A stretch of DNA of 39,963 bases from Cognatilysobacter lacus. GTDB taxonomy: Bacteria > Pseudomonadota > Gammaproteobacteria > Xanthomonadales > Xanthomonadaceae. This document shows, piece after piece, positions 9,356-16,961 of the stretch. The DNA is taken from contig NZ_VTRV01000002.1 in the NCBI RefSeq assembly GCF_008274655.1, forward strand, positions 1 to 39,963, given 5' to 3'. The first letter of the stretch is position 1. Every line of letters begins with the position of its first letter. The position numbers were made by a program, and so were the translations under genes. The notes beneath the pieces were generated by a model. That model was not told where the DNA came from, did no database searches, and saw nothing but the letters and a program-made list of their open reading frames with translations.

Positions 9356-9373
9356 ATTCCGGGAACACGGAAT
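9356..9373. other. Inverted repeat ATTCCG-N6-CGGAAT
   Basis: A perfect 6-bp inverted repeat with a 6-nt spacer ends 9 nt before the lytic transglycosylase ATG, inside the miaB/transglycosylase divergent region. The 3' arm contains the only Shine-Dalgarno-like GGAA. It could therefore be an operator or a leader hairpin that hides the ribosome binding site. It is short and may be chance. Confidence 0.35.
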
Positions 9374-9382
9374 GATGGCCCC

Positions 9383-10279
9383 ATGAAGACGGCCACCGCA
9401 CTGCTGCTCGTTTCAGGTCTGTTGGGTTCCGCGCCCGCAGTCGCCGGCACGGTTTACCGCTGTGATGTGGCTGGCGTCCGCAGCTACGCGAGCAAGCGCA
9501 TCGCCGGCGCCGAGTGCCAGGTCATCAGCCGCTACACGAGCCGTGCAACCGCGCACTACATGCCGCGCGCGCAGGGCGCGGTGATGACGCCCGCCAGCTC
9601 CGTGGCCGGGTCGCCGGCTTCCGGCACGCTCGCGCCGTCGGTTCCGGCGTCCAGCGCCGCGGCCTCACCGGCTGCGGTTGCTTCGGCTGCCCCGACCCAC
9701 CTCGTGCAGGGGCAGATCTACTCGTACATCCAGGATGGCGTCCGTCATTACTCGAGCAAGCGCCCGGCCGGCGTCGCGCTCGCTACGGCCCTGCGCACCA
9801 TCCGCTACAGCTACATGGAGACGTGCTTCGCCTGCGGCTCGCAGCCCGGCGTGAATTTCTCCACGCTCCGCCTGAAGCCGGACGCCTACCGCGGTGAGAT
9901 CGCCGATGCCGCCGCCGCGTACGGCGTCGACGAATCGATCGTCCGCGCGATCATCCATGCCGAGTCCGCGTTCAACCCGAACGCGTTGTCCCACGTGGGC
10001 GCGCAGGGCCTGATGCAGCTGATGCCGGCGACGGCCCGCCGCTTCGGGGTCGGCAACGCCTTCGATCCCGGGCAGAACATTCGCGGAGGCGTGCAGTACC
10101 TCGCTTTCCTCCTTAAGCGCTTCAACGGCGACCTTCGACTGGTCGCCGCGGGCTACAACGCGGGCGAGGGCGCGGTCGACAAGTACCGTGGCGTTCCCCC
10201 GTACAGCGAGACGCAGCGCTACGTCCAGCGGGTCACGCTCCTCGCCGACCGGTACCGCTCGGGCCCGATCCTGCGCTGA
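9383..10279 (+). CDS. Periplasmic lytic transglycosylase with DUF4124-like repeats
   Basis: A 298-residue exported murein lytic transglycosylase of the SLT family. Residues 1-21 form a signal peptide ending near VAG. The C-terminal SLT domain (about 168-290) has [14 protein letters not shown] with the likely catalytic Glu194, [15 protein letters not shown], and [14 protein letters not shown]. The N-terminal half holds two related segments, [18 protein letters not shown] (22-39) and [18 protein letters not shown] (110-127), which resemble the DUF4124 'x-Y-x-C/W-x-D-x-x-G-x-x-x-Y-S' unit. They are separated by an Ala/Ser/Pro-rich linker. A CFAC pair occurs at 148-151. It has its own terminator downstream and appears monocistronic. 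Confidence 0.9.
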   Translation: MKTATALLLVSGLLGSAPAVAGTVYRCDVAGVRSYASKRIAGAECQVISRYTSRATAHYMPRAQGAVMTPASSVAGSPASGTLAPSVPASSAAASPAAVASAAPTHLVQGQIYSYIQDGVRHYSSKRPAGVALATALRTIRYSYMETCFACGSQPGVNFSTLRLKPDAYRGEIADAAAAYGVDESIVRAIIHAESAFNPNALSHVGAQGLMQLMPATARRFGVGNAFDPGQNIRGGVQYLAFLLKRFNGDLRLVAAGYNAGEGAVDKYRGVPPYSETQRYVQRVTLLADRYRSGPILR

Positions 10280-10304
10280 TCCGGCTGGTCGACCTCGAAT
10301 CTTG

Positions 10305-10333
10305 ACGGGCGTCGCAGAAGCGGCGCCCGTTTT
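10305..10333 (+). terminator. Rho-independent terminator after the lytic transglycosylase
   Basis: ACGGGCG-T-CGC pairs with GCG-G-CGCCCGT around an AGAA loop, followed by TTTT. It lies 25 bp after the transglycosylase stop and separates it from petABC. Confidence 0.85.
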
Positions 10334-10385
10334 GCTTGGGCGCGACTATTTCGCCGGAAGTCGCCGTCGTCGGAGAACACGCGGA

Positions 10386-10415
10386 TTGTCGCGCTGTTCA
10401 CCGTTCCGTTACACT
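10386..10415 (+). promoter_or_regulatory. Putative sigma-70 promoter of petABC
   Basis: TTGTCG (10386-10391) and TACACT (10410-10415) are separated by 18 bp and lie about 65 bp before the petA ATG, between the upstream terminator and petA. The same TACACT hexamer occurs in the tRNA-Val promoter of this window. Confidence 0.6.
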
Positions 10416-10480
10416 TCTCCGTCTTTATCAGCCGCCCTCGCTTCACAGGCGGCCCACGTCGAATTTTCTCGGAGTGCCGG

Positions 10481-11113
10481 ATGGCCAACGAAGGGGTCAA
10501 CGAGCCCATGAACGAGCCGGTGAACCTCGGTCGCCGCAGGTTCCTGACCGCGACCACCGCTGTCGTCGGCGCGGTCGGAGTCGGCTTCGCCGCAGTCCCG
10601 TTCATCAAGTCGTGGAATCCGAGCGCGCGCGCCAAGCTCGCGGGTGCGCCGGTGACCACCGACATCAGCGCGCTGCCGATGGGCCAGCGCATGATCGTTG
10701 AATGGCGCGGCCAGCCGATCTGGATCGTTCGTCGCTCGCCCGAGATCCTCAAGGCGCTGCCGCTGCTCGACAACCGCCTGCGCGACCCGAAGTCCGAGGA
10801 TGTCGACCAGCAGCCGAAGTACGTCCTCAAGGGCGACGTGCACTACCGCTCGATCAAGCCGGAAATTTCCGTCCTGGTCGGGTTGTGCACGCACCTGGGT
10901 TGCTCGCCGGAAATGAAGGCGGAGATCCGCCCGGAACCGTTCGATCCGGAGTGGAAGGGTGGTTATTTCTGCCCCTGCCACAAGTCGCGTTTCGACATGT
11001 CGGGCCGCGTCTTCCAGGGCGTGCCCGCGCCGAAGAACCTCGCGGTCCCGCCGCACTATTTCGCGAACGACAACACGATCGTGCTCGGCGTCGATCCGAA
11101 GGGAGCCGTCTGA
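10481..11113 (+). CDS. petA: Ubiquinol-cytochrome c reductase iron-sulfur (Rieske) subunit
   Basis: The 210-residue Rieske subunit of the cytochrome bc1 complex, carrying electrons from ubiquinol to cytochrome c1. The N-terminus has a twin-arginine type signal anchor (LGRRRFLTATTAVVG, 16-30) followed by a hydrophobic helix. The [2Fe-2S] site is CTHLGC (Cys136, His138, Cys141) and CPCH (Cys164, Cys166, His167). The first and last Cys-His pairs hold the cluster, and Cys141/Cys166 form the stabilising disulfide. The ATG follows CGGAGTG. Only one base separates its stop from the petB start. First gene of petABC. Confidence 0.97.
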   Translation: MANEGVNEPMNEPVNLGRRRFLTATTAVVGAVGVGFAAVPFIKSWNPSARAKLAGAPVTTDISALPMGQRMIVEWRGQPIWIVRRSPEILKALPLLDNRLRDPKSEDVDQQPKYVLKGDVHYRSIKPEISVLVGLCTHLGCSPEMKAEIRPEPFDPEWKGGYFCPCHKSRFDMSGRVFQGVPAPKNLAVPPHYFANDNTIVLGVDPKGAV

Positions 11114-11114
11114 C

Positions 11115-12404
11115 ATGGCTACGAACAACGACACCAAGCAGGCGCCCAACGATCCGGCGACCGGTCTGGTCAAGGGTCTGGTGAACTGGTTCAACGACCG
11201 CGCGCCGAACGCGGGCGTGGCCTACAAGAAGCACATGACGGAGTACTTCGCCCCGAAGAACTTCAACATCTGGTACTACTTCGGTTCGCTCGCGATGCTG
11301 GTGCTGGTCAACCAGATCGTCACCGGCATCTTCTTGACGATGCACTTCAAGCCGGCTGCCGATGCGGCATTCGCGTCCGTCGAATACATCATGCGCGACG
11401 TGGAGTGGGGCTGGCTGATCCGCTACATGCACAGTACCGGCGCCTCGCTGTTCTTCATCGTCGTTTACCTGCACATGTTCCGCGGCCTCATGTACGGCTC
11501 GTTCAAGAAGCCGCGCGAGCTGGTCTGGCTGCTCGGCATGGTGATCTACCTCGTGCTGATGGCCGAGGCGTTCATGGGCTACGTGCTGCCGTGGGGCCAG
11601 ATGTCGTTCTGGGGCGCGAAGGTCATCATTTCGCTGTTCGGCGCGATTCCGGTCATCGGCAACGGCCTGACCGAATGGATCATGGGCGACTACCTGCCGT
11701 CCGACGCGACGCTCAACCGTTTCTTCGCGTTGCACGTCATCGCGCTTCCGCTCGTCCTGCTGCTTCTCGTCGTGCTGCACCTTGGCGCGCTGCACGAAGT
11801 CGGCTCGAACAACCCGGATGGCGTGGAGATCAAGTACGGCCCGAAGGGCAATCGCTGGTCGCCGACGGCGCCGACCGACGGCATCCCGTTCCACCCGTAC
11901 TACACGGTCAAGGACATGGTGGGCGTCGGCTTCTTCCTGATACTGGCGGCCTTCATCATCTTCTTCGAGCCGACCGTTGGCGGGCTGTTCCTCGAGCACG
12001 ACAACTTCAACGAAGCCAACCGCCTGGTCACGCCTTCCCACATCAAGCCGACGTGGTACTTCACGCCCTACTACGCGATGTTGCGCGTGGTACCGAACAA
12101 GCTCGGCGGCGTGATGGTGATGTTCGGCGCGATCGTGATGCTGTTCCTGGTGCCGTGGCTCGACAGGAGCCCCGTGAAGTCGATCCGCTACCGCGGCATT
12201 CTCGCCAAGGTGATGCTCTTCGCATTCGCGCTGAGCTTCCTGTGGCTGGGTAAGATCGGTTCGGGCCCCGGTACCGACATCATCGAGACCTACATCGGCC
12301 GCGTGCTGACGTTCTTCTACTTCATGTTCTTCATCACCATGCCGATCTGGTCAAGGCTCGACCGGACCAAGCCGGTGCCGACGCGGGTGACGATGCATGA
12401 CTAA
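11115..12404 (+). CDS. petB: Cytochrome b subunit of the bc1 complex
   Basis: A 429-residue polytopic cytochrome b that houses both b-type hemes and the quinone sites. Visible features are the first heme-ligand helices (RYMHSTGASLFFIVVYLHMFRG, split over two turns), GYVLPWGQMSFWGA, the second helix pair with RFFALHVIALP and VLHLGALHEVGSNNP, and the Qo-site sequence KDMVGVG followed by PTWYFTPYYAMLR. The start at 11115 gives a short cytosolic N-terminus and lies 1 bp after the petA stop. Its 3' end overlaps the next gene by 8 bp. Typical length for a full-length (not split) bacterial cytochrome b. Confidence 0.97.
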   Translation: MATNNDTKQAPNDPATGLVKGLVNWFNDRAPNAGVAYKKHMTEYFAPKNFNIWYYFGSLAMLVLVNQIVTGIFLTMHFKPAADAAFASVEYIMRDVEWGWLIRYMHSTGASLFFIVVYLHMFRGLMYGSFKKPRELVWLLGMVIYLVLMAEAFMGYVLPWGQMSFWGAKVIISLFGAIPVIGNGLTEWIMGDYLPSDATLNRFFALHVIALPLVLLLLVVLHLGALHEVGSNNPDGVEIKYGPKGNRWSPTAPTDGIPFHPYYTVKDMVGVGFFLILAAFIIFFEPTVGGLFLEHDNFNEANRLVTPSHIKPTWYFTPYYAMLRVVPNKLGGVMVMFGAIVMLFLVPWLDRSPVKSIRYRGILAKVMLFAFALSFLWLGKIGSGPGTDIIETYIGRVLTFFYFMFFITMPIWSRLDRTKPVPTRVTMHD

Positions 12405-13191
12405 CTCGTCGCCTGCCGCGTCCTTCCATCAACTGCCTGCCGGACCCATGAAGATGCGCGTTCTGCGTTCGCTTGCGACGCTCGTGCTCGGCCTCGCCAT
12501 CGCAATGCCCGTGTTCGCCCAGGAGGAGAGCAACCTCCAGCAGGCGGGCACCGACATCACCGATCGCGCCTCCCTGCAGCGCGGCGCGCAGTTGTTCATG
12601 AACTACTGCTCAGGCTGCCACTCGCTCAAGTACCTGCGTTACTCGCGCATGGCCGAAGACCTCGGCCTCAGCGAGGACGAGGTGCAGAAGAACCTCAACT
12701 TCACCGGCGTCAAGGTCGGCGAGACGATCGACGTGGCGATGCCCGCGGAGTCGAAGGACTGGTTCGGCAAGCAGCCGCCGGACCTTTCACTGATCGCGCG
12801 CGTGCGGGGCCCGAACTGGATCTACACCTACCTCAAGTCCTTCTACCTGGACGAATCGCGTCCGGTGGGCTGGAACAACACGGTGTTCCCGAACGTGTCG
12901 ATGCCGAACCCGTTGTGGCAGCTGCAGGGCCTGCAGCACGCCGACTTCGGCAAGCCCGACATGACCGGGGACCGTCCCGTGCTCGGGCTGAAGATCACGC
13001 AGCCGGGCACGCTCGACGCCCAGGGCTACGATCGCGCCGCGCGTGACATCACAGCATTTCTCGAGTATGCCGGCGAACCCGCGGCCCTCAAGCGCCAGTC
13101 GATCGGTGTCTGGGTGGTCCTGTTCCTGGCCTTGCTCACGTTTCTCGCCTGGCTGCTGAAGAAAGAGTACTGGCGCGACGTGGAGCATTGA
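12397..13191 (+). CDS. petC: Cytochrome c1
   Basis: A 264-residue membrane-anchored cytochrome c1. A signal peptide (about 20-41, ending VFAQ) precedes the c-type heme motif CSGCH (Cys71, Cys74, His75). A C-terminal transmembrane anchor (residues ~236-254) ends in KKEYWRDVEH. I use the ATG at 12397, which overlaps petB; ATGs at 12448 and 12454 would still leave a full signal peptide and cannot be excluded. Last gene of petABC; a hairpin lies 10 bp after its stop. Confidence 0.95.
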   Translation: MTNSSPAASFHQLPAGPMKMRVLRSLATLVLGLAIAMPVFAQEESNLQQAGTDITDRASLQRGAQLFMNYCSGCHSLKYLRYSRMAEDLGLSEDEVQKNLNFTGVKVGETIDVAMPAESKDWFGKQPPDLSLIARVRGPNWIYTYLKSFYLDESRPVGWNNTVFPNVSMPNPLWQLQGLQHADFGKPDMTGDRPVLGLKITQPGTLDAQGYDRAARDITAFLEYAGEPAALKRQSIGVWVVLFLALLTFLAWLLKKEYWRDVEH

Positions 13192-13200
13192 TCGCGGCGT

Positions 13201-13221
13201 GGCACCCGGGGGATGGGTGCC
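13201..13221 (+). terminator. Hairpin after petC
   Basis: GGCACCC and GGGTGCC pair across a 7-nt G-rich loop just after the petC stop. There is no T-tract, so termination may be partial or the hairpin may mainly protect the petABC transcript. sspA starts about 90 bp on. Confidence 0.45.
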
Positions 13222-13311
13222 GTATCGCCGTGACTCGGGACCGTTGGCGACCGCCCGCACGGGGTGGGCGGCGCCCTGCGGCCGGCGGTTTCCGGTCGAT
13301 CGAGGTCGACG

Positions 13312-13947
13312 ATGGCGGCGAATCCACGCATGCGTAACACGCTCACTCTGTTTTCCTCCACCGATTGCGTTCTCTGCCACCGCGTGCGCCTTGTGCTCGC
13401 GGCGAAGGGCGTGACCTACGACCTGATCCCGGTGGATCCGCAGAATCCGCCCGAAGACCTGGTCGACCTGAATCCGTACCAGTCGGTTCCGACACTGGTG
13501 GAGCGCGACCTCGTGCTCTACGCCGCGAGCGTGGTCAGCGAATACCTCGACGAGCGCTATCCGCATCCGCCGCTGATGCCGGTCGATCCGCTTTCGCGTG
13601 CCCGTCTGCGCCTGGCGATGCTTCGCCTCGAGCACGACTGGGTGCCGCAGGTGCAGGCCATCCAGCTGGGCAACAAGGCTCAGCAGGAAGCCGGCCGCAA
13701 GCGACTGAAGGAGCTGTTGACGGCCTCGGTGCCGTTGTTCAAGGCCAGCAAGTTCTTCCTCAATCCCGAAATGAGTCTCGCCGACTGCGCGATGGCGCCG
13801 ATCATCTGGCGTCTTCCGGCGCTCGGTGTGCCGTTGCCGAAGGACGGCAAGGCGATCGAGGACTACGGCAACCGCATCTTCCGCAACCCCGGATTCACCC
13901 GCAGCCTGACCGAGCACGAGCGCAAGCTGCGCGACATGCCCGCCTGA
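13312..13947 (+). CDS. sspA: Stringent starvation protein A (glutathione S-transferase fold)
   Basis: A 211-residue SspA homologue, an RNA-polymerase-associated protein with a GST fold but usually without GST activity. The N-terminal thioredoxin-like half has LTLFSSTDCVLCHRVRLVLAAKGV and the NPYQSVPTLVERDLVLYAASVVSEYLDE segment typical of SspA (split here only by family knowledge). The all-helical C-terminal half follows. I chose the ATG at 13312 because GAGGT lies about 9 nt before it; an earlier in-frame ATG adds 16 arginine-rich residues. Order petABC-sspA-sspB is the usual gammaproteobacterial arrangement. A terminator separates it from sspB. Confidence 0.93.
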   Translation: MAANPRMRNTLTLFSSTDCVLCHRVRLVLAAKGVTYDLIPVDPQNPPEDLVDLNPYQSVPTLVERDLVLYAASVVSEYLDERYPHPPLMPVDPLSRARLRLAMLRLEHDWVPQVQAIQLGNKAQQEAGRKRLKELLTASVPLFKASKFFLNPEMSLADCAMAPIIWRLPALGVPLPKDGKAIEDYGNRIFRNPGFTRSLTEHERKLRDMPA

Positions 13948-13973
13948 TCACACGGGCAACGTTGTACCGGGGG

Positions 13974-13993
13974 CCCGCCGACTGGCGGGTTTT
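13974..13993 (+). terminator. Rho-independent terminator between sspA and sspB
   Basis: CCCGCC pairs with GGCGGG around a GACT loop and is followed by TTTT. It lies 26 bp after sspA, so sspB probably has its own promoter. Confidence 0.75.
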
Positions 13994-14032
13994 CCGTTTC
14001 TGGACGACATCCACCGCGACGCGGGCACTCGT

Positions 14033-14038
14033 TACACT
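14033..14038 (+). promoter_or_regulatory. -10-like hexamer of sspB (possible leaderless start)
   Basis: TACACT ends exactly 6 nt before the sspB ATG, which would put transcription initiation at or next to the A of ATG. No Shine-Dalgarno sequence precedes the ATG (ACTGACAAA). No good -35 is seen at the matching distance. Confidence 0.4.
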
Positions 14039-14044
14039 GACAAA

Positions 14045-14530
14045 ATGACCGACGAATTCGAGATGACCAGTCACCGCCCATACCTTCTGCGGGCGCTGTA
14101 TGAGTGGATCGCCGACAACGGCCTGACGCCTCACCTGCTGGTGGACGCGACCGCGCCGTCCGTACAGGTGCCGCGGCATGCGGTGAAGGACGGGCGCATC
14201 GTCCTCAATGTCGCGCAGCGCGCCGTCGCGGGGCTCGAGATGACCAACGAGACGATCCGGTTCAGCGCCCGATTCGGTGGTGTCAGCCATTCGGTATCCG
14301 TTCCCGTCAGCGCCGTGCTGGCGATCTACGCTCGCGAAAACGGGCAGGGCATGGCATTGCCGCCGGAATCGGACGACGGAGAGTCCGCGACCGACATGCC
14401 GATGGATGCCGCGGACGACGGTGGCCCCGCGCTCGAGCTCGTGCAGGACTCGGCTGACGACAGCCGCCCCGATGGCGACGACGAACCTCCGACCCCGCCG
14501 CGTCGCGGGCATCTCCGCATCGTCAAATAG
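14045..14530 (+). CDS. sspB: ClpXP protease specificity-enhancing factor SspB
   Basis: A 161-residue SspB adaptor that tethers ssrA-tagged proteins to ClpXP. The N-terminal substrate-binding domain starts SHRPYLLRALYEWIADNGLTPHL-like (first ~110 residues) with the conserved VNVAQRAV-type strand seen here as LNVAQRAV. A long acidic linker (about 115-150) leads to a C-terminal HLRIVK tail that matches the ClpX-binding XB motif (E. coli LRVVK). Both functional ends are therefore present. Follows sspA but is separated by a terminator; it lacks a Shine-Dalgarno sequence. Confidence 0.93.
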   Translation: MTDEFEMTSHRPYLLRALYEWIADNGLTPHLLVDATAPSVQVPRHAVKDGRIVLNVAQRAVAGLEMTNETIRFSARFGGVSHSVSVPVSAVLAIYARENGQGMALPPESDDGESATDMPMDAADDGGPALELVQDSADDSRPDGDDEPPTPPRRGHLRIVK

Positions 14531-14590
14531 CCGCGGCCCGAACGGATGAGGTCGTGCCTGGCAAGGCCGACGGGGGCCGTGGACCGACCC

Positions 14591-14619
14591 GCTCAGCCGT
14601 CCGTCCGCTCAGCCGTCCG
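14591..14619. repeat. Short tandem duplication, 16-bp period
   Basis: GCTCAGCCGTCCG occurs at 14591-14603 and again at 14607-14619. It spans the stop codon of the DUF3301 gene. Probably a replication-slippage duplication at the 3' end. Confidence 0.7.
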
Positions 14620-14953
14620 ATCGGCCCCGTGGGGCGAATTGCAGCGGCTCGGGTGTGGGCGGGCCGACAAAGCTGACCAGCCGCTCGCCGCGCAGGACCA
14701 TTCGTCCCTGGTGGCGATCCCGGCCATCCGTCGAATAGTCGAAGCGGAACGTGCGCTCCCAGCCCAGGCGCCCACTGCCGAGCCGGCAGGGCCGCAGTGC
14801 GATGGCGTGGACGGCATCGTCGAGCCATTGGACCTGCGCCGCGCGGCAGGCGTCACGCCCCAGCTCGCGCGCGCGTTCCGTGGACGCGCGTCCCGAATTC
14901 CAGAAGGCCAGCGCCGCAGACGCGACGAGCATCAATACGATCAACATCGGCAT
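14609..14953 (-). CDS. DUF3301 family membrane-anchored protein
   Basis: A 114-residue protein with one N-terminal transmembrane segment (MPMLIVLMLVASAALAFW) and a small soluble domain. The domain contains RELGRDACRAAQVQWLDDAVH and RTFRFDYSTDGRDRHQGRMVLRG, which match the DUF3301 pattern (a Cys followed by a 'Q-x-L-D' stretch, then a 'F-E/D-Y-S-x-D-G' strand). Function is unknown. The ATG at 14953 has no clear ribosome binding site; the third codon is also ATG. It is divergent from the FHA gene with 64 bp between starts and converges on sspB. The 3' end carries a short tandem repeat. Confidence 0.78.
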   Translation of the reverse strand: MPMLIVLMLVASAALAFWNSGRASTERARELGRDACRAAQVQWLDDAVHAIALRPCRLGSGRLGWERTFRFDYSTDGRDRHQGRMVLRGERLVSFVGPPTPEPLQFAPRGRSDG

Positions 14954-15017
14954 TTTGTTACTGTGGCCGCTTGAACAGGCCCCGACAAGGGCTTGCACGC
15001 GGCGAAAGGGGCGATCC

Positions 15018-15782
15018 ATGAAGCTGGTGTTTCCGGGTGGCGAGCATCCGCAGGTGATCCTGCAGCCTGGCGTGAACAGCGTCGGCTCGGCGCCCGACGC
15101 AAACATCGTGCTCGACCGGCCGGGCGTCCAGCCCAGGCACTGCCAGCTCCACGTCACGGCGAACGGGGTGATGCTGGACGTGCCGTCGGAGGCGCCTGTC
15201 ACCGTAAACGGCTCGCCCGTGCGCGGCTTGATCGCGCTGCGCGACGGCGACCGCGTGTCGTTCGACCGCTTCGAGGCACGCCTCACGGGCATGGAAAACG
15301 TGGCCGTCGGCCGCGCCGCTGGCGCGGCGGTGTCCGCGAACGACGACCTGTTCGCAACCACCGTTCGCGCCGCGCTGCCCAAGTTCATGCTGCGCGGCAT
15401 GTCGGGACACCTGTTCGGGCGCAGCTTCGCGCTCGGGAGTGTCAACACGGTGGGGCGGGCGCCCGAGTCCACGTTGCAGATCGACGAGAACGGCATCTCC
15501 CGTGCGCATGCGCGACTGGTGCCGAGCGACGACTGCGTGCAGATCGAGGACGTGGGCTCGACGAACGGAACCTTTCTCAACGGGAAGCGGATCCTTCACG
15601 GCGAAGCGCGCGCGGGCGACGAAATCGGCTTCGACACGCTGCGCTTTCAGCTGATCTCGACGGCCCCGTCGGAGGAGACGGAGCCGCAAGCCGAGGTCGG
15701 CGGCCGCATGGACCCGCGGCTGATGTGGGGTCTCGTGGCCGGCCTGGTACTGCTGGCAGGCGCGATATTCCTCGCGCTCTGA
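15018..15782 (+). CDS. Double FHA-domain, tail-anchored protein
   Basis: A 254-residue protein with two forkhead-associated domains and a C-terminal transmembrane tail (about 235-254), so the FHA domains should face the cytosol. FHA1 (about 14-90) is degenerate: the GR and SxxH phosphothreonine motifs read GS (23-24) and QPRH (38-41). FHA2 (about 137-213) is canonical: Gly146-Arg147, SRAH (161-164) and STNGT (181-185). FHA2 should bind phosphothreonine; FHA1 may be structural. The ATG at 15018 is preceded by AAAGGGG. No kinase, phosphatase or secretion gene is nearby, so the partner is unknown. Confidence 0.9.
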   Translation: MKLVFPGGEHPQVILQPGVNSVGSAPDANIVLDRPGVQPRHCQLHVTANGVMLDVPSEAPVTVNGSPVRGLIALRDGDRVSFDRFEARLTGMENVAVGRAAGAAVSANDDLFATTVRAALPKFMLRGMSGHLFGRSFALGSVNTVGRAPESTLQIDENGISRAHARLVPSDDCVQIEDVGSTNGTFLNGKRILHGEARAGDEIGFDTLRFQLISTAPSEETEPQAEVGGRMDPRLMWGLVAGLVLLAGAIFLAL

Positions 15783-15791
15783 ACGTATTGC

Positions 15792-16643
15792 TCAGCCCGG
15801 CTTGCGGCCGAGCTTGAGCGACAGGTCGATCGCGCGCACGTGCTTGGTCAGCGCGCCGATCGAGATGCAGTCCACGCCGTCTTCGGCGATCGCGCGCAGC
15901 CCGGACAGGTCCACGCCGCCTGACACCTCGAGCGGAATGCGGCCGGCTGCAATCGCCACCGCTTCGCGACGCATGCCCGTATCGAAATCATCGATGAGGA
16001 TGCGGTCGCAGCCGGTGGCGAGCGCTTCGCGCAGCTGCTCGATCGTTTCGACTTCCACGATCACCGGTAGCGCCGGGTAGCGCTCGCGGGCGTTGCGCAC
16101 CGCGCCGCCGATCGACCCGGCCGCGCGGATGTGGTTTTCCTTGAGCATCACGGCGTCGTAGAGGCCCATGCGGTGGTTGCTGCCGCCGCCGACGCGTACC
16201 GCGTACTTCTGTGCCGCGCGAAGACCCGGGATCGTCTTGCGCGTGTCGAGGATGCGGGCGCCGGTGCCCGCCACGGCCTCCACGTGGGCGGCAGTCACCG
16301 TTGCCGTGGCCGACAGGGTCTGCATGAAGTTCAGCGACGTGCGCTCGGCGGTGACCAGCGCGCGCGCGCGGCCGGACAACGTCGCGAGCAGCGTACCCGC
16401 GCGTACGCGATCGCCTTCGGCGACGTGCCAGGCGATCGCGACATCCGGGTCGAGCGAGCGGTGGCAGGCGTCGAACCAGGGGCGACCGCAGACCACGGCG
16501 ACCTCCTTGCACAGCAGGTAGGCGGTGTCGGGTACGTCGGGAAGCAGCTCGGCCGTGGCGTCACCGCTGCCGATGTCCTCCGCGAGCGCCTGCCGGACGT
16601 CGGCTTCGACGTTGTCAGTGTCGGAGGCGTAGAACACGCTCAT
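15792..16643 (-). CDS. nadC: Nicotinate-nucleotide pyrophosphorylase (quinolinate phosphoribosyltransferase)
   Basis: A 283-residue NadC, which turns quinolinate and PRPP into nicotinate mononucleotide in de novo NAD synthesis. The motifs ERTSLNFMQTLSATAT, ILDTRKTIPGLR, KYAVRVGGGSNHRMGLYDA and MLKENHI are all intact. The C-terminal barrel has VEVETIEQLREAL and LEVSGGVDL. Its ATG overlaps the stop of the Trm112-like gene (ATGA), so the two are likely coupled. It converges on the FHA gene with 9 bp between the stop codons. Confidence 0.96.
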   Translation of the reverse strand: MSVFYASDTDNVEADVRQALAEDIGSGDATAELLPDVPDTAYLLCKEVAVVCGRPWFDACHRSLDPDVAIAWHVAEGDRVRAGTLLATLSGRARALVTAERTSLNFMQTLSATATVTAAHVEAVAGTGARILDTRKTIPGLRAAQKYAVRVGGGSNHRMGLYDAVMLKENHIRAAGSIGGAVRNARERYPALPVIVEVETIEQLREALATGCDRILIDDFDTGMRREAVAIAAGRIPLEVSGGVDLSGLRAIAEDGVDCISIGALTKHVRAIDLSLKLGRKPG

Positions 16644-16915
16644 GTCGCGCCGACGCCCGCAGCTGTGAGGTCGATTGCCTCGTTCGCCAGCAGCACGGGG
16701 ATGCCGTCGTCGACGCGGTAGGCGAGGCGGCCGTCGGCGGTGACCAGCGCGGCATCGACCGGTGCCGACTGCGGCGACCCGTCGCTACGCTTCACGCCAC
16801 CGGCGGCGATGGCGGCATTGAGCCCATCGAGCGCGCGCGGGTCGATCGGCCGCAGCGGTTGGCGGGTGGTGGGGCAGGCCAGCAGGTCGAGCAGCTTGCG
16901 GTCCATGGCGGGCAT
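16640..16915 (-). CDS. Trm112-like (YcaR/DUF343) protein
   Basis: A 91-residue protein with the Trm112/YcaR pattern: MDRKLLDLLACP at the start and LAYRVDDGIPVLL near the end. The usual zinc-ribbon cysteines are mostly absent: ACPxC is replaced by ACPTT, and no second pair is seen. It is also longer than the ~60-residue E. coli YcaR, with an insertion of ~25 residues in the middle. Trm112-type proteins act as small partners of methyltransferases, but the bacterial role is unclear. A second in-frame ATG at 16906 gives the family-like MDRKLL start and may be the true one. Coupled to nadC. Confidence 0.8.
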   Translation of the reverse strand: MPAMDRKLLDLLACPTTRQPLRPIDPRALDGLNAAIAAGGVKRSDGSPQSAPVDAALVTADGRLAYRVDDGIPVLLANEAIDLTAAGVGAT

Positions 16916-16931
16916 TCGCGGGCGGGCCGTT

Positions 16932-16937
16932 TAGAAT
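16932..16937 (+). promoter_or_regulatory. -10-like hexamer before purE
   Basis: TAGAAT lies 24 bp before the purE ATG and would give a short leader with the GGGAAG ribosome binding site. No convincing -35 is visible. Confidence 0.35.
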
Positions 16938-16961
16938 ACGTCTTTGCCCGGGAAGTCACGC

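Noticed and set aside
14591-14619. Tandem GCTCAGCCGTCCG as a possible regulatory repeat
   Set aside because: It lies at the 3' end of a gene across its stop codon; better explained by slippage than by regulation.
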